NCBI GenBank assembly: GCA_008704415.1
Contig: VXIS01000191.1
Coordinates: 1 to 64,000 of the forward strand
DNA: 64,000 nucleotides
Source of the DNA: Sphaerosporella brunnea
Lineage: Eukaryota; Ascomycota; Pezizomycetes; Pezizales; Pyronemataceae
Direction of reading: 5' to 3'
Shown here: one piece after another, positions 1-11,371 of the stretch
Numbering within the stretch: the stretch's first letter is position 1
Layout: every line of letters begins with the position of its first letter
Translations under genes and position numbers: made by a program
The notes under the pieces: generated by a model
The model's database searches: none
What the model was told of the DNA's origin: nothing
The model's input: only the letters and a program-made list of their open reading frames with translations

Positions 1-120
1 AGCGACAGCAGCCGAAGAAAAATGCAGATGAGAAAGGATCGGTATTGGCAGTTTTTCTGAGGGTAAATTCATTGGTTGTGGTCGCGGCCAGTAGTTTTTC
101 TGTGGCATGATCTACTGTAG
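1..120. other. Unassigned window edge
   Basis: Mixed-composition sequence before the first satellite words begin near 121. I see no gene, element end or repeat in it. Confidence 0.3.
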
Positions 121-1242
121 AACGTCCGAACTGCGTCCGTCCGCGCCCCGTCGGAGTGATCAGTACCGTCCTTCGCAGCCCGTCCGAGTGATCAGGCCCG
201 TCCATCGCAGCCCCGTCCACCGAGCGATCAACCCCGTCCGTCCCAGGACCGTCCGAATGATCAACCCCGTCCCCGCATGTTCCAGTGTTCAACCCCGTGC
301 AGCCACGCCTGAGTGATCAACACCGTCTGAGTGATCGGTCCCGTCCATCGCAGCCCCTTCCGCCCAGTGATCAACTCTTCGACCCGGCTGAGTGATCAAC
401 CCCGTTCATCTCAGCATTATCCGCGTCATGAACCCAGCCACCCGTCCGGGTGATCAACCCCGTCCATCGCGGCCCCGTCCCTCGATCGGGCCCGTCCATC
501 GCAGCCCCGTCTACCGAGTAATCAATCCATTGACCCGTCTAAGGGATCAACCCCGTCCATCTCAGCATTGTCCGCGTCATGATCTCATTGATCCGTCCGA
601 GTCATCAAGCCCGTCCATCTCAGGCCCATCCACCGCATGAGCAAACCTTTGACTTGTGCCAGTGGTCAACACGCTGACCCGTCCGGGTGATCCACACCGT
701 CCATTGCGGCCCCGTCCACTCAATTGGGACCGTCCATCGCAACCCCGTCCACCGAGTGATCAACGCTTGCCGCGTCCGAGTGGTGAACCCTTCGACCCGT
801 CTGAGTGATCAACCCGTCCATCGCAGCCCTGTTCAAGTGATGAAGCCGGTCTCAGCCCTGTCCGAGCGATGAATCCCATTCCGGCCCCGTGCGAGTGCTT
901 CATCCCGCAGCCCCGTCCGCGCGATCAACCCCGTCGGAGTGATGACTGCCGTCCCCGCCCCGTCCGTGTGCTGAACTCAATCCCGACCCGGAATCCTGTA
1001 CCCGAGTGATGCACGACACCTCCACCCCTCCCAGTGCTGAGCCCCGTCCTTGGCGGATTCAACCGCTGAATTCCCTTCCAACCGTCAGCTCCGGCCCCGC
1101 CCCGCCTGAGTGATGAACGCCGTTCCCACCCCGTCTCAGTGATCAACCGCGCCCCAGCTCCGTCCGGCTCATCAACCCCGTCCCGTTCCCGACCAACAGA
1201 TACACCCCGTACCAGCCCCGTCCGAGTGATCAACCCCGTCCG
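121..1242. repeat. TGATCA modular satellite, block 1
   Basis: Degenerate array of short words that start with GTCC and end with CCCC. Frequent words are GTCCGAGTGATCAACCCC, GTCCATCGCAGCCCC and a longer word carrying CACCGAGTGATCAACCCC. Here the CCCCGTCC sense is on the + strand. The order of words is irregular and the last 350 bases are more diverged. The block ends exactly at the left end of a hAT element. The open reading frames in it are repeats of the words, not genes. Confidence 0.9.
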
Positions 1243-2105
1243 CAGGGCTGTCAATAGTCCTGCCAGCCGCCAGCGCAAACCGGGCCCCTCGAACCGGGTC
1301 AGGTCAGGACGATGAGGCGGAAAGCGTGATATGTTCGGGCCGGTGGAAAAAAAGTTTGGTATTTGATGGGTGCCGCCGGCGCCGGGTATCCCCAGTCAAG
1401 ATCGGTTCGGTCAAGCAGCCGAAGTCAAGGCCACTAAAGGCGCTCGGTCGTTTAGCAGCAGCTAAAGCGTCGATCTCGATCACAATCAATTGACTTGCGA
1501 TCCAGCCCAAACCCAACCGCCCGGAGACGAGTCGCAAGAACTCGGAGTGGAACTGCTGGCGGTTTGCTCAGAAATCCCCCAATTTTGAAGGCCTTTAACC
1601 CTGAATATACTGGTCGCAGGAGAGGCGGAAGAATATGGGGGACGTTTTGCTCAGAACCCGAAAGATTCCGAAACTCAAGGAGTGTAGCAGAAGCGCTGCC
1701 ATGAACACTAAGACTAGAGCGCTGCAGTATTCCAACTCCGTGTTGTACCTCAGCGATAGGAGGGAAGGTCTTGTGTATCGGGCTAGTTCCAAATTCATCG
1801 TGTGCCAAGTGACTCGGAACTGCAGGCGGCGAAGATTGATGGGTAGATTGAGCGCCTTCATGTTGGATCTGTACCTCATGTTCATTTTCCTTTTCTTGAT
1901 GTTAGTGTATGCAAAAACAGTACAGATGCCTGGGGGGCCCGTCGCGCGTCGGGTCTTTTTGGACCTGGCGGATGCCCGCAGGCGCCTGGGTGTCGATTCA
2001 AAAAGCCTGGTCCAAACGGGCCGAAATTCGAAAAGCCCGTTTCAATCAGTCCGGTCCAGGCCTGGCTAGAACGCGGACTGGTCGGACATTTGACAACCAG
2101 CCCTG
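1243..2105 (+). mobile_element. Non-autonomous hAT element in satellite
   Basis: The left end begins CAGGGCTGTCAATAG. The right end is the reverse complement of the same terminus, interrupted by a three-base insertion (TTGACAACCAGCCCTG). The flanking octamers are CCCGTCCG and CCCATCCC (6 of 8 identical), compatible with an old 8-bp target duplication in satellite DNA. The right arm (about 1915-2105) resembles the right arm of the cleaner hAT element at 31338-31832. The interior keeps only remnants of the transposase 3' region. It is an old internally deleted hAT. Confidence 0.7.
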
Positions 2106-2870
2106 CCCATCCCTTTCAGTCCAATCCAAGTGGTCAACACCATGCCAGCCCTGTCCGAGTGATCAACCCCGTCCCCGCCCTATCCGGGTGCTGAACTCTG
2201 CCTCAATATCGAACCCCGTCCCCGCCACGTCCGACTGCTACATTCCCTCCCCGCCCCGATGAACTGTGCCAGCCCGATAGGAGGCCCTCCAGGTACTGAA
2301 CTCCGTTCCGCCTCTGGCACACCTCACAGCCGCGTCCGAGTGATGAACCCCGTTGGAGTGGGCAACTCTGTCACAGCCCAGCCGAGTAATTAACACAGTC
2401 CCCTCCAGATATGAGTGCTCAACTCCTTCTCCTGAGCCCCGTCACAGCCCCGGCAGAGTGCAGAGCCCAGTCTCCACAAGGTTCAATGTCTTCAAACCGT
2501 GCCACTACTATCCGACTAATGAGCCCGGTTTCCGGTGAACCTGTCTGACCGTCATTAGAGTGCGGAACCCCGTACCCGCGCCGTTCGAGTGCCCAATCCC
2601 ATACGAGCAATCTTCAGCCCCATGCGAGTGGTCAACTCCGTCATTGCTGGTCCCGCCCGAGTGACCAGCCCGTACCTGCCCCGTGCGAGTGATCAAGCCC
2701 TTCCCAGCATCCGAATGCCGAACACCCTCCAGGGACTCAACTCCGTCCCGCCTGTGAACAAGCTTTAATCCCCGTCCGAGCGATGAACTCGATCCCAGTG
2801 CTGCCTGGGCGATGAACCCACTGAAACCCATGTCAGCCGCACGCCGTAGTGATCAACCCCGTTCTACCCG
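2106..2870. repeat. TGATCA modular satellite, block 2
   Basis: Diverged continuation of the satellite on the far side of the hAT insertion, with the CCCCGTCC sense on the + strand. Words such as GAGTGATCAACCCCGTCC are interspersed with altered copies. No gene is supported here. Confidence 0.8.
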
Positions 2871-2984
2871 CGTCCGACAGCGGATTGGTGTCCCAAGCGT
2901 GAACCTCCTCCCTGCCCCGTATGAATGTCTGAACTCTGTATCCGGCCTCAGTCCCTGCGAAGAGGTCCAGGCTTGACCCCATCA

Positions 2985-3198
2985 CAACCAGTGATGCGCA
3001 CGAGACAGCGAGACGAGACCGAGAATGATCGAGACACGTCGAGAACTGTCGAGACCACTCAATAAGGGGGAGGCTGACCGAGAATGACGGCGGCCTCACG
3101 AGACCAGGCGAGACCTGGCGAGAATCTCTCCAGCGTGGCAGAGATTCCAGTCTGCATCGTAAACTGGGCGGACGGGTCATGCGCGCTGGTGCACCAAG
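2985..3198 (+). repeat. GAGAC-rich upstream segment, inverted copy at 59.76-59.95 kb
   Basis: The segment is rich in GAGAC and CGAGAA words and leads into the short reading frame at 3199. Reverse-complemented, it matches 59757-59945 over most of its length, including GATCGAGACACGTCGAGAAC and CGTAAACTGGGCGGACGGGT. It may be the promoter region of a duplicated gene. Confidence 0.6.
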
Positions 3199-3342
3199 AT
3201 GGGCGAGGAACATAAAAACAAATCTGAGTACCAGCCACTCGATGTGGAACATTTCATTGGTCATCCTCCACCGAATCACTATGCACTGGCAACGACCGAA
3301 TCAAACCCCAGAGCGCCCTGTTCCACCATGCGCGGGGCATGA
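3199..3342 (+). pseudogene. Short duplicated reading frame, MGEEH family
   Basis: An ATG-initiated frame of 47 codons begins MGEEH and contains YQPLD, EHFIG and NHYALAT. The same words in the same order occur on the minus strand at 59756-59499, where the ATG position reads GTG and extra residues are inserted after the start. Similarity is lost just after NHYALAT in both copies, so the shared coding part may be a first exon or a fragment. I do not recognise the family. Conservation of the peptide in two diverged copies suggests that it was once coding. Confidence 0.4.
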
Positions 3343-3387
3343 TGAGAGCCGGGAGAGGATCGGGGGTCATGCGAGCTTGATGGCGTT

Positions 3388-3603
3388 CTTGAGTAACAGC
3401 TTCCAGCTAGGGTTGACCCCGGGGAGCACCGGACCCCCATACTGCCACCCCAGAAGAGAACCATGTCTGTGGGGATAAATCTGAGTGCAGAAGGTAAAAG
3501 AGCGTCCGTTGATGCCCTATATCTATGAGTTTGAGCTCATTCCATTGAGAGTAACACCTTCTAGCCATTGTTGACCCCGGGGAGTTATATGACCCCCGCG
3601 GGA
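3388..3603 (+). repeat. Direct duplication containing TTGACCCCGGGGAG
   Basis: GAGTAACA followed by CTTC, TAG and TTGACCCCGGGGAG occurs at about 3390-3425 and again at about 3549-3585. This gives two diverged direct copies of a unit near 159 bp. The second copy runs into the presumed LTR remnant, so these may be two LTR-related pieces. Confidence 0.45.
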
Positions 3604-3684
3604 CTACCCCACAGGACAACCCTACTATTACTATAGCTTCTGCCTACCTTCTTAGTGTCCACTGGGCAAATCCTATTTTCAACA
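3569..3684 (+). repeat. Probable LTR remnant of the small Copia family
   Basis: The sequence starts TGTTGACC and ends TCAACA. It shares the right portion CTTAGTGTCCACTG with the LTRs at 39519 and 61476. It is followed immediately by GGTTATGAGGCC, a diverged form of the family's primer-binding sequence. The left part differs from the other LTRs, so its start is tentative. Confidence 0.55.
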
Positions 3685-4892
3685 GGTTATGAGGCCAGCG
3701 CTACGGCTCGCATAAGAACAGACAGCATCGCTGGCGACGAGAAGACAACATCCCCGCCAAGAGATGTCGCGACAAGGCCGGAAAACGAGCCGCTATATGA
3801 CAACATTGCGCAGCGCGGACCCGGAGCTGTGGGTGTAAACAGCCAGCGCTGCTGCGGACGCGATTTGAGCAGTGGAAACCCTGAGTTCTGGGGGTCAAGA
3901 CAACTGGAGCTTGGAAGGTCGTTTCCGGACCGAAGGAAAGCGGTTTTCGCTCACGGAAGGAGCTTGGAGAACCGTTTGAGGGATCACAAGAGAAACAATC
4001 ATAGCTCACCGAAAGCCTGAGTTGTGGGCCTAAGACAACTGGAGCTTGGAACATCGTCACGGATAATGGGGAAACGGGTTGAGCTCAACGAGACCCTGAA
4101 GTTGTGGGAATACGACAACTCGATATGAGCGGCAGAGAGAAAGCGCCGGAAGAGCTTGTTTCGCCGAAGAAACAGAGAGGAAGAGATTCAGCTTCGCCGA
4201 CAAGAAAGCGGCCTTTGCCAAAGATGAGGACGATTTAGCCGTCGAGAATAGTCGATTCGCCGAAGGAGGAGAGCAGGAGAGACGCTTTCGCCGAAGAGAC
4301 AGCCAATTGTGCCAAAGTGATAGCCCCTTCTGCGGGCGAGGCAGTTGGCTATGTGAGACAGAGAAAGCCAGAGAAAACACCCTTTCAACGAGAAAAAGTG
4401 GCAATCAGAAGAAAGATGCTTTTAGCGGAAGCTACTGTTGCCGAAGACGGGGCTTATTTCGACGCATAGCAGGAGAGAGCGTCCTTTGCCGATTTCTCCG
4501 ACAAGAAAGGTTGTTTCTCCAAACACAAAACTCGTTGTACCAAAGACAGAGCTGACCCGCCGACAAGAAAGCTTACTTCACCAAAGAAAGAAAGCCGGCG
4601 AAAAGCCGATTTGACCCAAGACAGGTTGTTTTGGCTAAACAGAAAGCTGCTGGCAGTAAAGAGAGAGCTGGTTTCACCGATGGGAGAGCTGTTTTCGAAC
4701 ATGATGAAGCCAAGGAAATAACGGCCTATATGATGACGAGACCACCAGACAGTCCAAGCGAGACCAGTACGGCCGGAAAACCCCTTGTTCAGGTGATTTT
4801 GACGACGACGGCTACAGATCAAATGGCTACCAAGCGCGCTGGAGTAACCGGACGAATCACACTACTACAGGCAATGAAGATAATGGACGTCA
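3685..4892 (+). mobile_element. Degraded internal region of a small Copia element
   Basis: The 5' leader (3685-4130) carries several copies of a hairpin motif: AGCTGT/ACAGCC at 3825-3844, AGTTGT/ACAACT at 4020-4040, and another near 4090-4113. From 4140 to 4700 comes a K/E/R-rich degenerate region with repeated TTCGCC words, matching the 3' half of the complete element at 41.5-42.05 kb (shared AGCTGTTTTCGAA). The gag region is missing. The copy ends where a hAT fragment begins near 4893. Confidence 0.6.
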
Positions 4893-5285
4893 CATCAAGG
4901 AAAGAAACATGAACGCGAGATACAGATTGAACAACCTGAAGGACCTCCAGATAGATCTCGTGCGAACATCCCATTGGAGCCTTGTTCCATCGTTTTAACC
5001 CAGTAGTCTTGCATGCCAGCGAATCCTTCAACAGGGAGTTGCTGAACTCGCTCCAATGCATCGCCTTGGGAGCTTGCCAACCGGGCGCGCTTCTTTTGCG
5101 TTCAGCACAATGACCGACCCGACCTTAATTCAGGATACCGGGGACCGGCCAGCACCGATCAGGGGTCCAGGTTTTTGTAATGCCGGCCCGGACCGGTCGG
5201 GCTTGCAACATCGCCGGCGCGACCTGACCCACTCCTTGGGGCCCCGTTTGACCTGGCACGCGGCCGAACTATTGACCGCGCTGTG
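4893..5285 (-). mobile_element. Truncated hAT element, one end only
   Basis: It begins with CATCAAGGAAAGAAACATGA, shared with the hAT interior at about 12210 and, reversed, with 31580-31640. It ends CTATTGACCGCGCTGTG, a diverged form of the hAT terminus CTATTGACAGCCCTG. The other end is absent; the Copia remnant abuts it directly. Confidence 0.6.
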
Positions 5286-6345
5286 ACCAAGTGATGAATC
5301 CCATCCCGCCCGAGCCCTGTCTGAGTACTCAATCATTTCCCCGACCCGTACGATTACTCGATCCTTTCCCATCCCGGTCTGAGTGTCAGCTGACTCCAGG
5401 CCTGCTCCCGTCCGAGTGATGAACCCTTTGACCCGTCCGAGGAAGGCACCAGCCCATCTCAGCCCCGTCCAGTGATCAACCCCGTCCAGCACAGCCCGGT
5501 CCGAGTGATGAACCCTTTGTCCCGTCCGAGTGAGCAACCCCGTCCATCGCAGCCCGGTCCAGTGATCAGCCCCGTCCACCAAGTGAACCGCCCCGTCCAT
5601 CTCTGCCGAGTCCCCGCCACGTCCGAGTGATCCACCCTGTCTCCGCCCCGTCCGAGTGATCGGGCCCGTCCACCGACTGAGCAACCCCGTCCATCTCCGC
5701 CCCGTCCGAGTGATCAACCCTGTCCCCGCAACGTTCGTGTGATCAACCCCGTTCCCGCCACGTTCGAGTGATCAATCCCGTCCAGCGCAGCCCCGTCTGA
5801 GTAATCGGCCCCGTCCATCGCAGCCCAGTCGGAGTGATCCACCCTGTCTCTGCCCCGTCCGAGTGATTGGCCCCGTCCACCCAGTAAGCAACCCCGTCCA
5901 TGGCAGCCCCGTCCACCAAATGATCAATCCCGTCCGTCTCCGCCCCGTCCGAGTGATCGGCCCCGTCCCCCGAGTGAGCAACCCTGTCCATGGCAGCCCC
6001 GTCCACCAAGTGATCAACTCCGTCCTCGGCAGGTTCGTGTGATCTGCCCCGTCCAGCTACGCCTGAGTGATCAACCACGTATCCGCCCCGTCAGAGTGAT
6101 CGGCCCCGTCCACCGACTGAGCAACCCCGTCCATCGCAGTCCCGTCCACCAAGTTATCAATCCCCGTCTGTCTCCGCCCCGTCCGAGTGAGCAACCCCGT
6201 CCATCGCAGCCCCGTCCAGTGATCAACCTCGTCCAGCACAGCCCCGTCCGAGTGATCAGCCCCGTCCACCGAGTGAACCACCCCGTCCATCTCTGCCGAG
6301 TCCGCGCCACGTTCGAGTGATCAGCCCCGTCCATTCAGACGATGC
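5286..6345. repeat. TGATCA modular satellite, block 3
   Basis: Well-preserved satellite words with the CCCCGTCC sense on +, including GTCCGAGTGATCGGCCCC and GTCCATCGCAGCCCC. The long minus-strand frames rich in DGVDHSDGA or WTGLITRTG are translations of these words. Confidence 0.9.
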
Positions 6346-7142
6346 AGATGAGCATTCCTGCCTCTGCGCACATGTCGAAGTAGGCAAGACCGAGGATTTC
6401 GTGGTCACCCCGTACACCCAGGCTTCCTACAATGTCCGGCGCCGGAGGGTAGACAAAAGCCCCATACATCAAGGGTGATACACGCTGGATCGGAGTTTTC
6501 TTGGATAGTCGCCTTACCATGACGTACCACCACACGCGAATGGGTAAAGCCAGACAAGCATAGGCTCGCATTCGCGCACTCACAGGAAACGATTGTCTGG
6601 TGCCAGAAAAAGCAGCATCCCACTACGCAGCCAAGCTCTGGAGGGATGCCAGCCAGAAAGGTCATGACCTGGAAATACAAAAACATATGCACCGTCACGC
6701 ACGCTCAATAGTTGGAGTATTGTCCACGACCGCGACTGGAGGTGTCTTCTATGGAGCGAACGTTACCGATGCCGGAACTACACACCCACATAGCACTAGG
6801 CCGTTCGGTGCGTCTCTGCTTGTTACCCCCTTGGGTAACCCAACAGGTGAGCAGTATACAAAGACTTGGAAACCCAAACCATCCCGTGGCTGGAGCGCCG
6901 ACCAACTCTCCGTTACCGGCTCCGCAACGCTGCATCAAAGGCTAGCTGTGGGGGTACCTGTCACTCCCTTCATGTCGTCAAATACACCATAGAACCATGC
7001 CAAACCAGCTCACTGACTCCCGCAGGATGCACTGTAATTGATCTCAAGGACAGGCAACTACCCTCGGACGAGAACCCACACCAGATGCGGTTCCAGGATA
7101 CAAAGAAAGCCCCAGGCTGGAGGAAGAATGGTGTAATTTTGA
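6346..7142. other. Single-copy-looking stretch, no gene identified
   Basis: Balanced composition without satellite words or recognised element ends. Minus-strand 6583-6335 has an 82-residue open frame whose composition (Pro, Gly, aromatic) resembles real protein, but I recognise no domain. It may be part of the degraded locus that continues at 7143. Confidence 0.25.
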
Positions 7143-7517
7143 TGCTGTTACCCGCATCAACGCAGATGGAATTGCAGTGCTCTCAACCTGGGGCGCGACA
7201 AAGAAGTATACTTTGGGGACACTATTGGACTTGAGCTTGCTCTGACAAACCTATCAAGCAACAGTAGGGTTGTTGGCCTGCTCACCGACATTCGTCTTCG
7301 CAAGACCGACCTGGTAGATCTTATGCCGTTAATTTCCTTATTTCACGAATCTGCCACCGACCTACAACCTCATGTTGTGGATCTTGTGTTGCGCATCGTT
7401 GGTTACAAAAGCTGCGAGCTTTTCCCGGCTGCATTCTCGTTCTCATCTTGCGATACGGCTTTGCTAGAAGTCTCGATCGTATCAACTATCACGAACAAAT
7501 ACAGAGTTGATCAGTGA
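7143..7517 (+). pseudogene. Coding-like remnant, unknown family
   Basis: This is an open frame of about 125 codons ending TGA at 7515-7517, with ordinary amphipathic composition (words such as GDTIGLELALTNL and HVVDLVLRIVGY). The upstream sequence looks coding only if the frame is changed (INADGIAVLSTWG at about 7158-7196 in another frame), as expected for a decayed gene. The only ATG in frame is at 7323. I do not recognise the family. Confidence 0.3.
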
Positions 7518-7770
7518 CCCGTTTTCATTCTGGTTCCCCAACCATGATAAAATCACTCTAGTAAGCAATGGCATAGTAATCACGCTTGGCAGTGAATCTT
7601 ATCAAAATCTGTAGCCAGTGTCGCGCTTTTGGGCTGCAGTCATGTCGACATCCTCCACAGCTGCCCAGTCGCAGAAACAGGAGTGTTTTCTTCGATCCCG
7701 TGAGCGGCCAGCTGCTGCCTCTAAGTTAGTAACGAGCTTTGTGCATTGGAGCCGACTGGGAACAAACCGT

Positions 7771-9381
7771 TTGCTCGAACGAGCCTCAAAAAACAGGGAC
7801 CTTACACACGCCCTGTTCCCCGTGCAAACAGTGCCAGAAGGAACCCCCGGACCGATGGTGCGAACAGAAACTGCGCGAGAGACGAGACCGGCATCTGACG
7901 AGCCGGGGCGGGGGCGTAAGGAAAGCGACAGTCGCCGGGAGCGAGACTTCCCAGCTGCGTCCTCAAGGTTCGCTCCCTTGCGGCCGATTTCAACGAGCAC
8001 CCTGTCGTCATCACCTGGTCTGCGCCTTGACAGTCAACAATGGGACTCGTGCATGGGAGCCAATCAGGAACATACCGTTGTCCCGAACGAGCGAGCAGAA
8101 AAAAACAGGGACCTCACACACGCCCTGTTCCCCGTGCAAACAGTCTTTCCCTCGGAGGAGGAAGACCCACGGACCGAATGTTTTCTACGGCCGAAATTAT
8201 CCTTGATCTCGGTCCGCACACATCGGGATTTAGACGACGCCATGGCGGTCTTCTGGGTGCAACGTGTTCGACGGTCTGACCCTCGGTGTGGATGTCAACC
8301 GAAGCTTTCTCTCGGTCGGCGGCGTCAACACTGACTTTGACCAGTCAAAATTGAGAACGGTGCAAAAAATGGAAGAGCATACCTTTAGCTCGCAGGCGGG
8401 CTTAAAAAACAGGGACCTTACACACGCCCTGTTCCCCGTGCAAACAGTTCCACAAGGAACCCAAGGACCGCGAGCACCGACTAAATTCCTGGGGGAAGAC
8501 AAAAGACGACCAAGGAAGACTCGGAACGTACCCAAGTCCGACGACGTCCTTGAACCACACACCACGGCGGTCAGCGGCTTTCTGGCTATCAAGCCCTCCG
8601 CCAGCGCTTTGCTCCACTTGGTGTGGTTGCCCCTCGTTGGCCTGGAAGTGGTCCTCCAGCTCAACGGACAGCTTTTCGAGTTCGACGCGGGTCGGCCAGC
8701 TGTACCTTCAAGGTTAGAAATGAGTTTCTGATATTGGAGCCTATCAGGGACACACCGTTCGCTCGGACGAGCGTAAAAAAATAGAGACCTTACACACACC
8801 CTGTTCCCCGTGCAAACAGTTCCAAAAGGAACCCACGGACCGACGGACCCGAATGACGAGATTTGGAGGCAGACAACGCAAGCTGGGGTCGGACCTGTCG
8901 AACCGGTGGGGCCAGCTTCGAGCTTACAGTGAGGCTGCATGCGGATTCGAGGTGTTTCCAGGAAGGACAACCAGCAGTGCGAGAGTCCACCGGCGGCGAA
9001 TAGAGACCCTTGCGACGCCGCAAAAAGCTCCTGAAGGAACCCACGGACCGAGGGAGGGGCGAGATGGGGCGGCGGGGGACGCGACGGCCTGCTCGAACAG
9101 GAACTTCTAGAAACCTCCCGGGCACTCTTTTGAGTGCGACCACTTCCTCCTCCCTCTTTGCCACATTGCAACACCTGTTGCCAGCGGCGTCCTCGAGGAC
9201 GGGCCACTGCGATCTCCTGGTCTGCGGCTTGACAGTTAACGATGAGATTCGTGCATGGGAGCCAACCAAGAACATACCTTTCGCTCGAACGAGCATCAAA
9301 AAAAAACAGGGACCTGACACACGCCCTGTTCCCCGTGCAAACAGTTATTCCCTGGCAGATGGAAAACCCACGGACCGAATG
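7771..9381 (+). repeat. Hairpin-module array A (5 copies plus a partial)
   Basis: Copies lie at 7771-7858, 8080-8180, 8404-8470, 8761-8846 and 9282-9381, with a 3' partial at about 9021-9055. Read on +, the module has GCTCGAACGAGC (a small palindrome), an A-rich run, AACAGGG, about 12 nt, CCCTGTT, CCCCGTG, CAAACA, GTTCC-N4-GGAAC, and CCACGGACCG. AACAGGG can pair with CCCTGTT, GTTCC with GGAAC, and CCGTG with CACGG. The intervening 300-400 bp are partly shared between copies and, on the minus strand, contain coding-like fragments. All copies have the same orientation. Confidence 0.8.
9222..9277 (-). other. Intron-like segment next to a hairpin module
   Basis: Read on the minus strand, this 56-nt segment begins GTATGT, has a branch-like GTTAACTG near its 3' end and ends CCGCAG. 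Equivalent segments flank many other modules (for example 36152-36092, with a better CTGAC branch). It is therefore a conserved spliceosomal-intron-like part of the repeat. Confidence 0.5.
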
Positions 9382-9399
9382 TGAGGCCGCCAGCCCCTC

Positions 9400-10520
9400 T
9401 TTTCCACCTCGCCGGTGTTATTGCCGGTTGATCATGTCGAGCTCGATCGCGTCCTTCCCCGCCACCTCCTGGTCAGCGGCATCGACACGGGTGTCGACAG
9501 GTTAAAGCTGGCGGTTGTAGACCTCACCACGCACCGTTCGATATCCTAGTCGGCAGCCTGCGAGGGCGTTTCTCGTGCAGGCCGCGTAGGTAAGGACCAA
9601 GAAGTAATGCGTCGCAGCAGGTATGGAGCGCGGTAGCGGCTGGTAGCGACTAAATTAGCGACAAACGGGTCGAGCAGACGCACGGACGCGAAGCCGAAAA
9701 GATGGCTGTCGGGAGAGGGCGATGAGTCTTAAGAAAGGTGACGAGCAATAAGCAGCCCGAAGCGTGTAGCGAGCAAAGCTGACAGGATCAGCCGCATTCA
9801 GCAAGAAGAAGCGGTAACAAAACGTGTGCAGATAATCTGCTGTCAAGTGGCGTGAAGGGTAAAGGGCAGGACCTGACTTGGCGCGTGCGGTGTGCGCAGT
9901 GTATGGTAACCCTAACCCCAGCGCGGAGTCACCAGCACATAACGGGTGACAGGTAGGCGCCGGAAGATGCCCCCAGCAGTGTGTGTATTGTCAACACACC
10001 AGAACGCAGGGCGTGAGTGTTACGATGCTTGACCGCGGTTTGGTAACAGAGATCGTGATGTCCAGCCGACAGCCGTGCCGGGCGAATGATGCCCCTCAGG
10101 CTCCCCTCAACCGTGCCCGGTGTTGGAAGCGTACCGGGAGGCCCAGGAGAGCAGGAAGAATCGACGACAGCAACTGACCCCCCCAAAAACATAGCTGTAA
10201 CCGCAAAGCTGCGTGAACATCGCATCGCTTCATATATCAGATGCCAACATGATTTTTTAGACGAACGACGCAATTGCCTTTAGAAACTTAGGTTCCATTG
10301 ATCCACGCAGTGATATGCACTCGACATGCGGCACAAAGCATTGATAGGTGCCACCAGAGTGAGCAGACCAATCGGTTGGTGGTTTCAATTGATTTTTGGG
10401 AATGTCGGGTTCAACTGTTTCAACCGCATATCGCCGTCGCCTACCGGCTTTGGTGGAAAATGAGTATTTGTGCGCTTGGTTTCCCATTCAGCCTCGCCTG
10501 TGGCCACCTATGTTTGTGAG
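9400..10520. other. No gene recognised
   Basis: About 1.1 kb without satellite, hairpin module or recognisable transposon end. Reading frames are short and overlap on both strands. An isolated CCCTAACCCC near 9909 is not a telomere array. The last part may contain the promoter of the gene at 10778. Confidence 0.3.
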
Positions 10521-10693
10521 AGTTAATGCATGGCCTACCAACCTCAATGATAGCTGAGCGCTCACCATGCACTCCGCTTTGGCCGCTGCTGATGGAGTAC
10601 ATAAGCACCTTTCGGAGGCCATCTTCACGCTTGTTCACTGTTCCGACAACCTCTATCTTCCACCTTCAGCTCCAAATCAAACACCCATTCAAT

Positions 10694-10777
10694 GTAAGCA
10701 TCATATCCTAACACATTCTAATAATTTATTCCGTCCTCGATATGATTCAACGCTAACCGAACACTCACACAACTCAG
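10694..10777 (+). other. Predicted 5' UTR intron
   Basis: It begins GTAAGC, contains GCTAAC about 30 nt before its end, and ends with CTCAG directly before the ATG at 10778. Length is 84 nt, normal for fungi. An in-frame upstream ATG at 10526 would make it a coding intron instead, but the upstream peptide looks arbitrary. Confidence 0.5.
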
Positions 10778-11371
10778 ATGGCACCATCTTCCGTTACACT
10801 CCCACGTCGCTCTCAGCGTCTCAAGGTGAAGGGTGGAATTGCCAAGAAGTCAACGAAGGCTGGCCGTACCATGAGGTACGGACTTACCCAGCAGCCAAGG
10901 TTCGACGACAACCTTCGCTGGACGACCGGCCGCTTCGAGAAGCTGCCTCCGGGAAAGCGCTTCTCCGGCCTCACTGCTCGTCTGACAGTGCCCTGGTCGA
11001 CAGAGTGGGTGGAAATCCCACAATCCCTCGATGTGACTGCCAAGGCGACTCCCAAGGCTCCTTCCGAGGCGCCGGATGATCTCGAGGAGGTTGATGACGA
11101 GCTGGCGCGGGCAATTGCTTTTTCTTTGATGGAGGATGGCACGCACGCGCAGGACCTCCTCGATGACACCACCGACTACCAACCCAATGAAGGCAGTGAT
11201 CTCGGGTTTGATGAAGGAACAGCCAACGCGGTAGGTTCACACGATTGCACTTTTCGCTGTCGTGCTGATTGACGTGGGTAGATCAAAAAACCGTATTTGC
11301 TCCGTGGAGCGCAATGCTGCGGCGAGTACAGCAATATTGGAGGAAGCGAGGAACACAGATGGATCAGCTGA
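10778..11371 (+). CDS. Ubiquitin-interacting-motif protein (two predicted exons)
   Basis: Exon 1 runs 10778-11230 (151 codons, phase 0). The predicted intron 11231-11281 starts GTAGGT, has a CTGATTGAC branch-like site and ends GGTAG. Exon 2 runs 11282-11371. The N-terminus is basic (residues 1-35). Residues 36-80 hold RFDDNLRWTTGRFEKLPPGK and a Trp-rich stretch. Residues about 106-122 (DDELARAIAFSLMEDG) fit the UIM pattern: acidic run, then L-x2-A-x3-S-L-x-E/D. UIMs bind ubiquitin; the specific role is unknown. Without splicing the frame ends at 11272. Downstream to 11520, coiled-coil-like peptides (DQLKSEHHNLLLQL, then KLPKSLDHTETELRCLQEQT) appear in two other frames, so the 3' part may be frameshifted or my exon 2 wrong. 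It is the best host-gene candidate on + in the window. Confidence 0.5.

Noticed and set aside
107..1278. Long reading frames on both strands in satellite blocks (VINPVHRSP, DGVDHSDGA, WTGLITRTG peptides)
   Set aside because: They are translations of the satellite words and appear in several frames at once, with no start context or codon bias. I treat them as repeat by-products.
7792..7858. Hairpin module as a tRNA-derived SINE or a known self-cleaving ribozyme
   Set aside because: No A-box/B-box pair, no hammerhead core (CUGAUGA...GAAA) and no HDV- or twister-like arrangement could be fitted.
7792..7860. Hairpin plus T-run read on the minus strand as a bacterial-type terminator
   Set aside because: The context is eukaryotic (introns, LINE, hAT), and the A/T-run is part of a larger dispersed repeat. 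A Pol III terminator role remains possible but is unsupported.
9905..9920. CCCTAACCCC and CCTAACCCTAACTCAAC (26.40 kb) as telomere repeats
   Set aside because: Only one to two units at each place, with no tandem array; the second lies in a coding-like 3' region also present in copy C.
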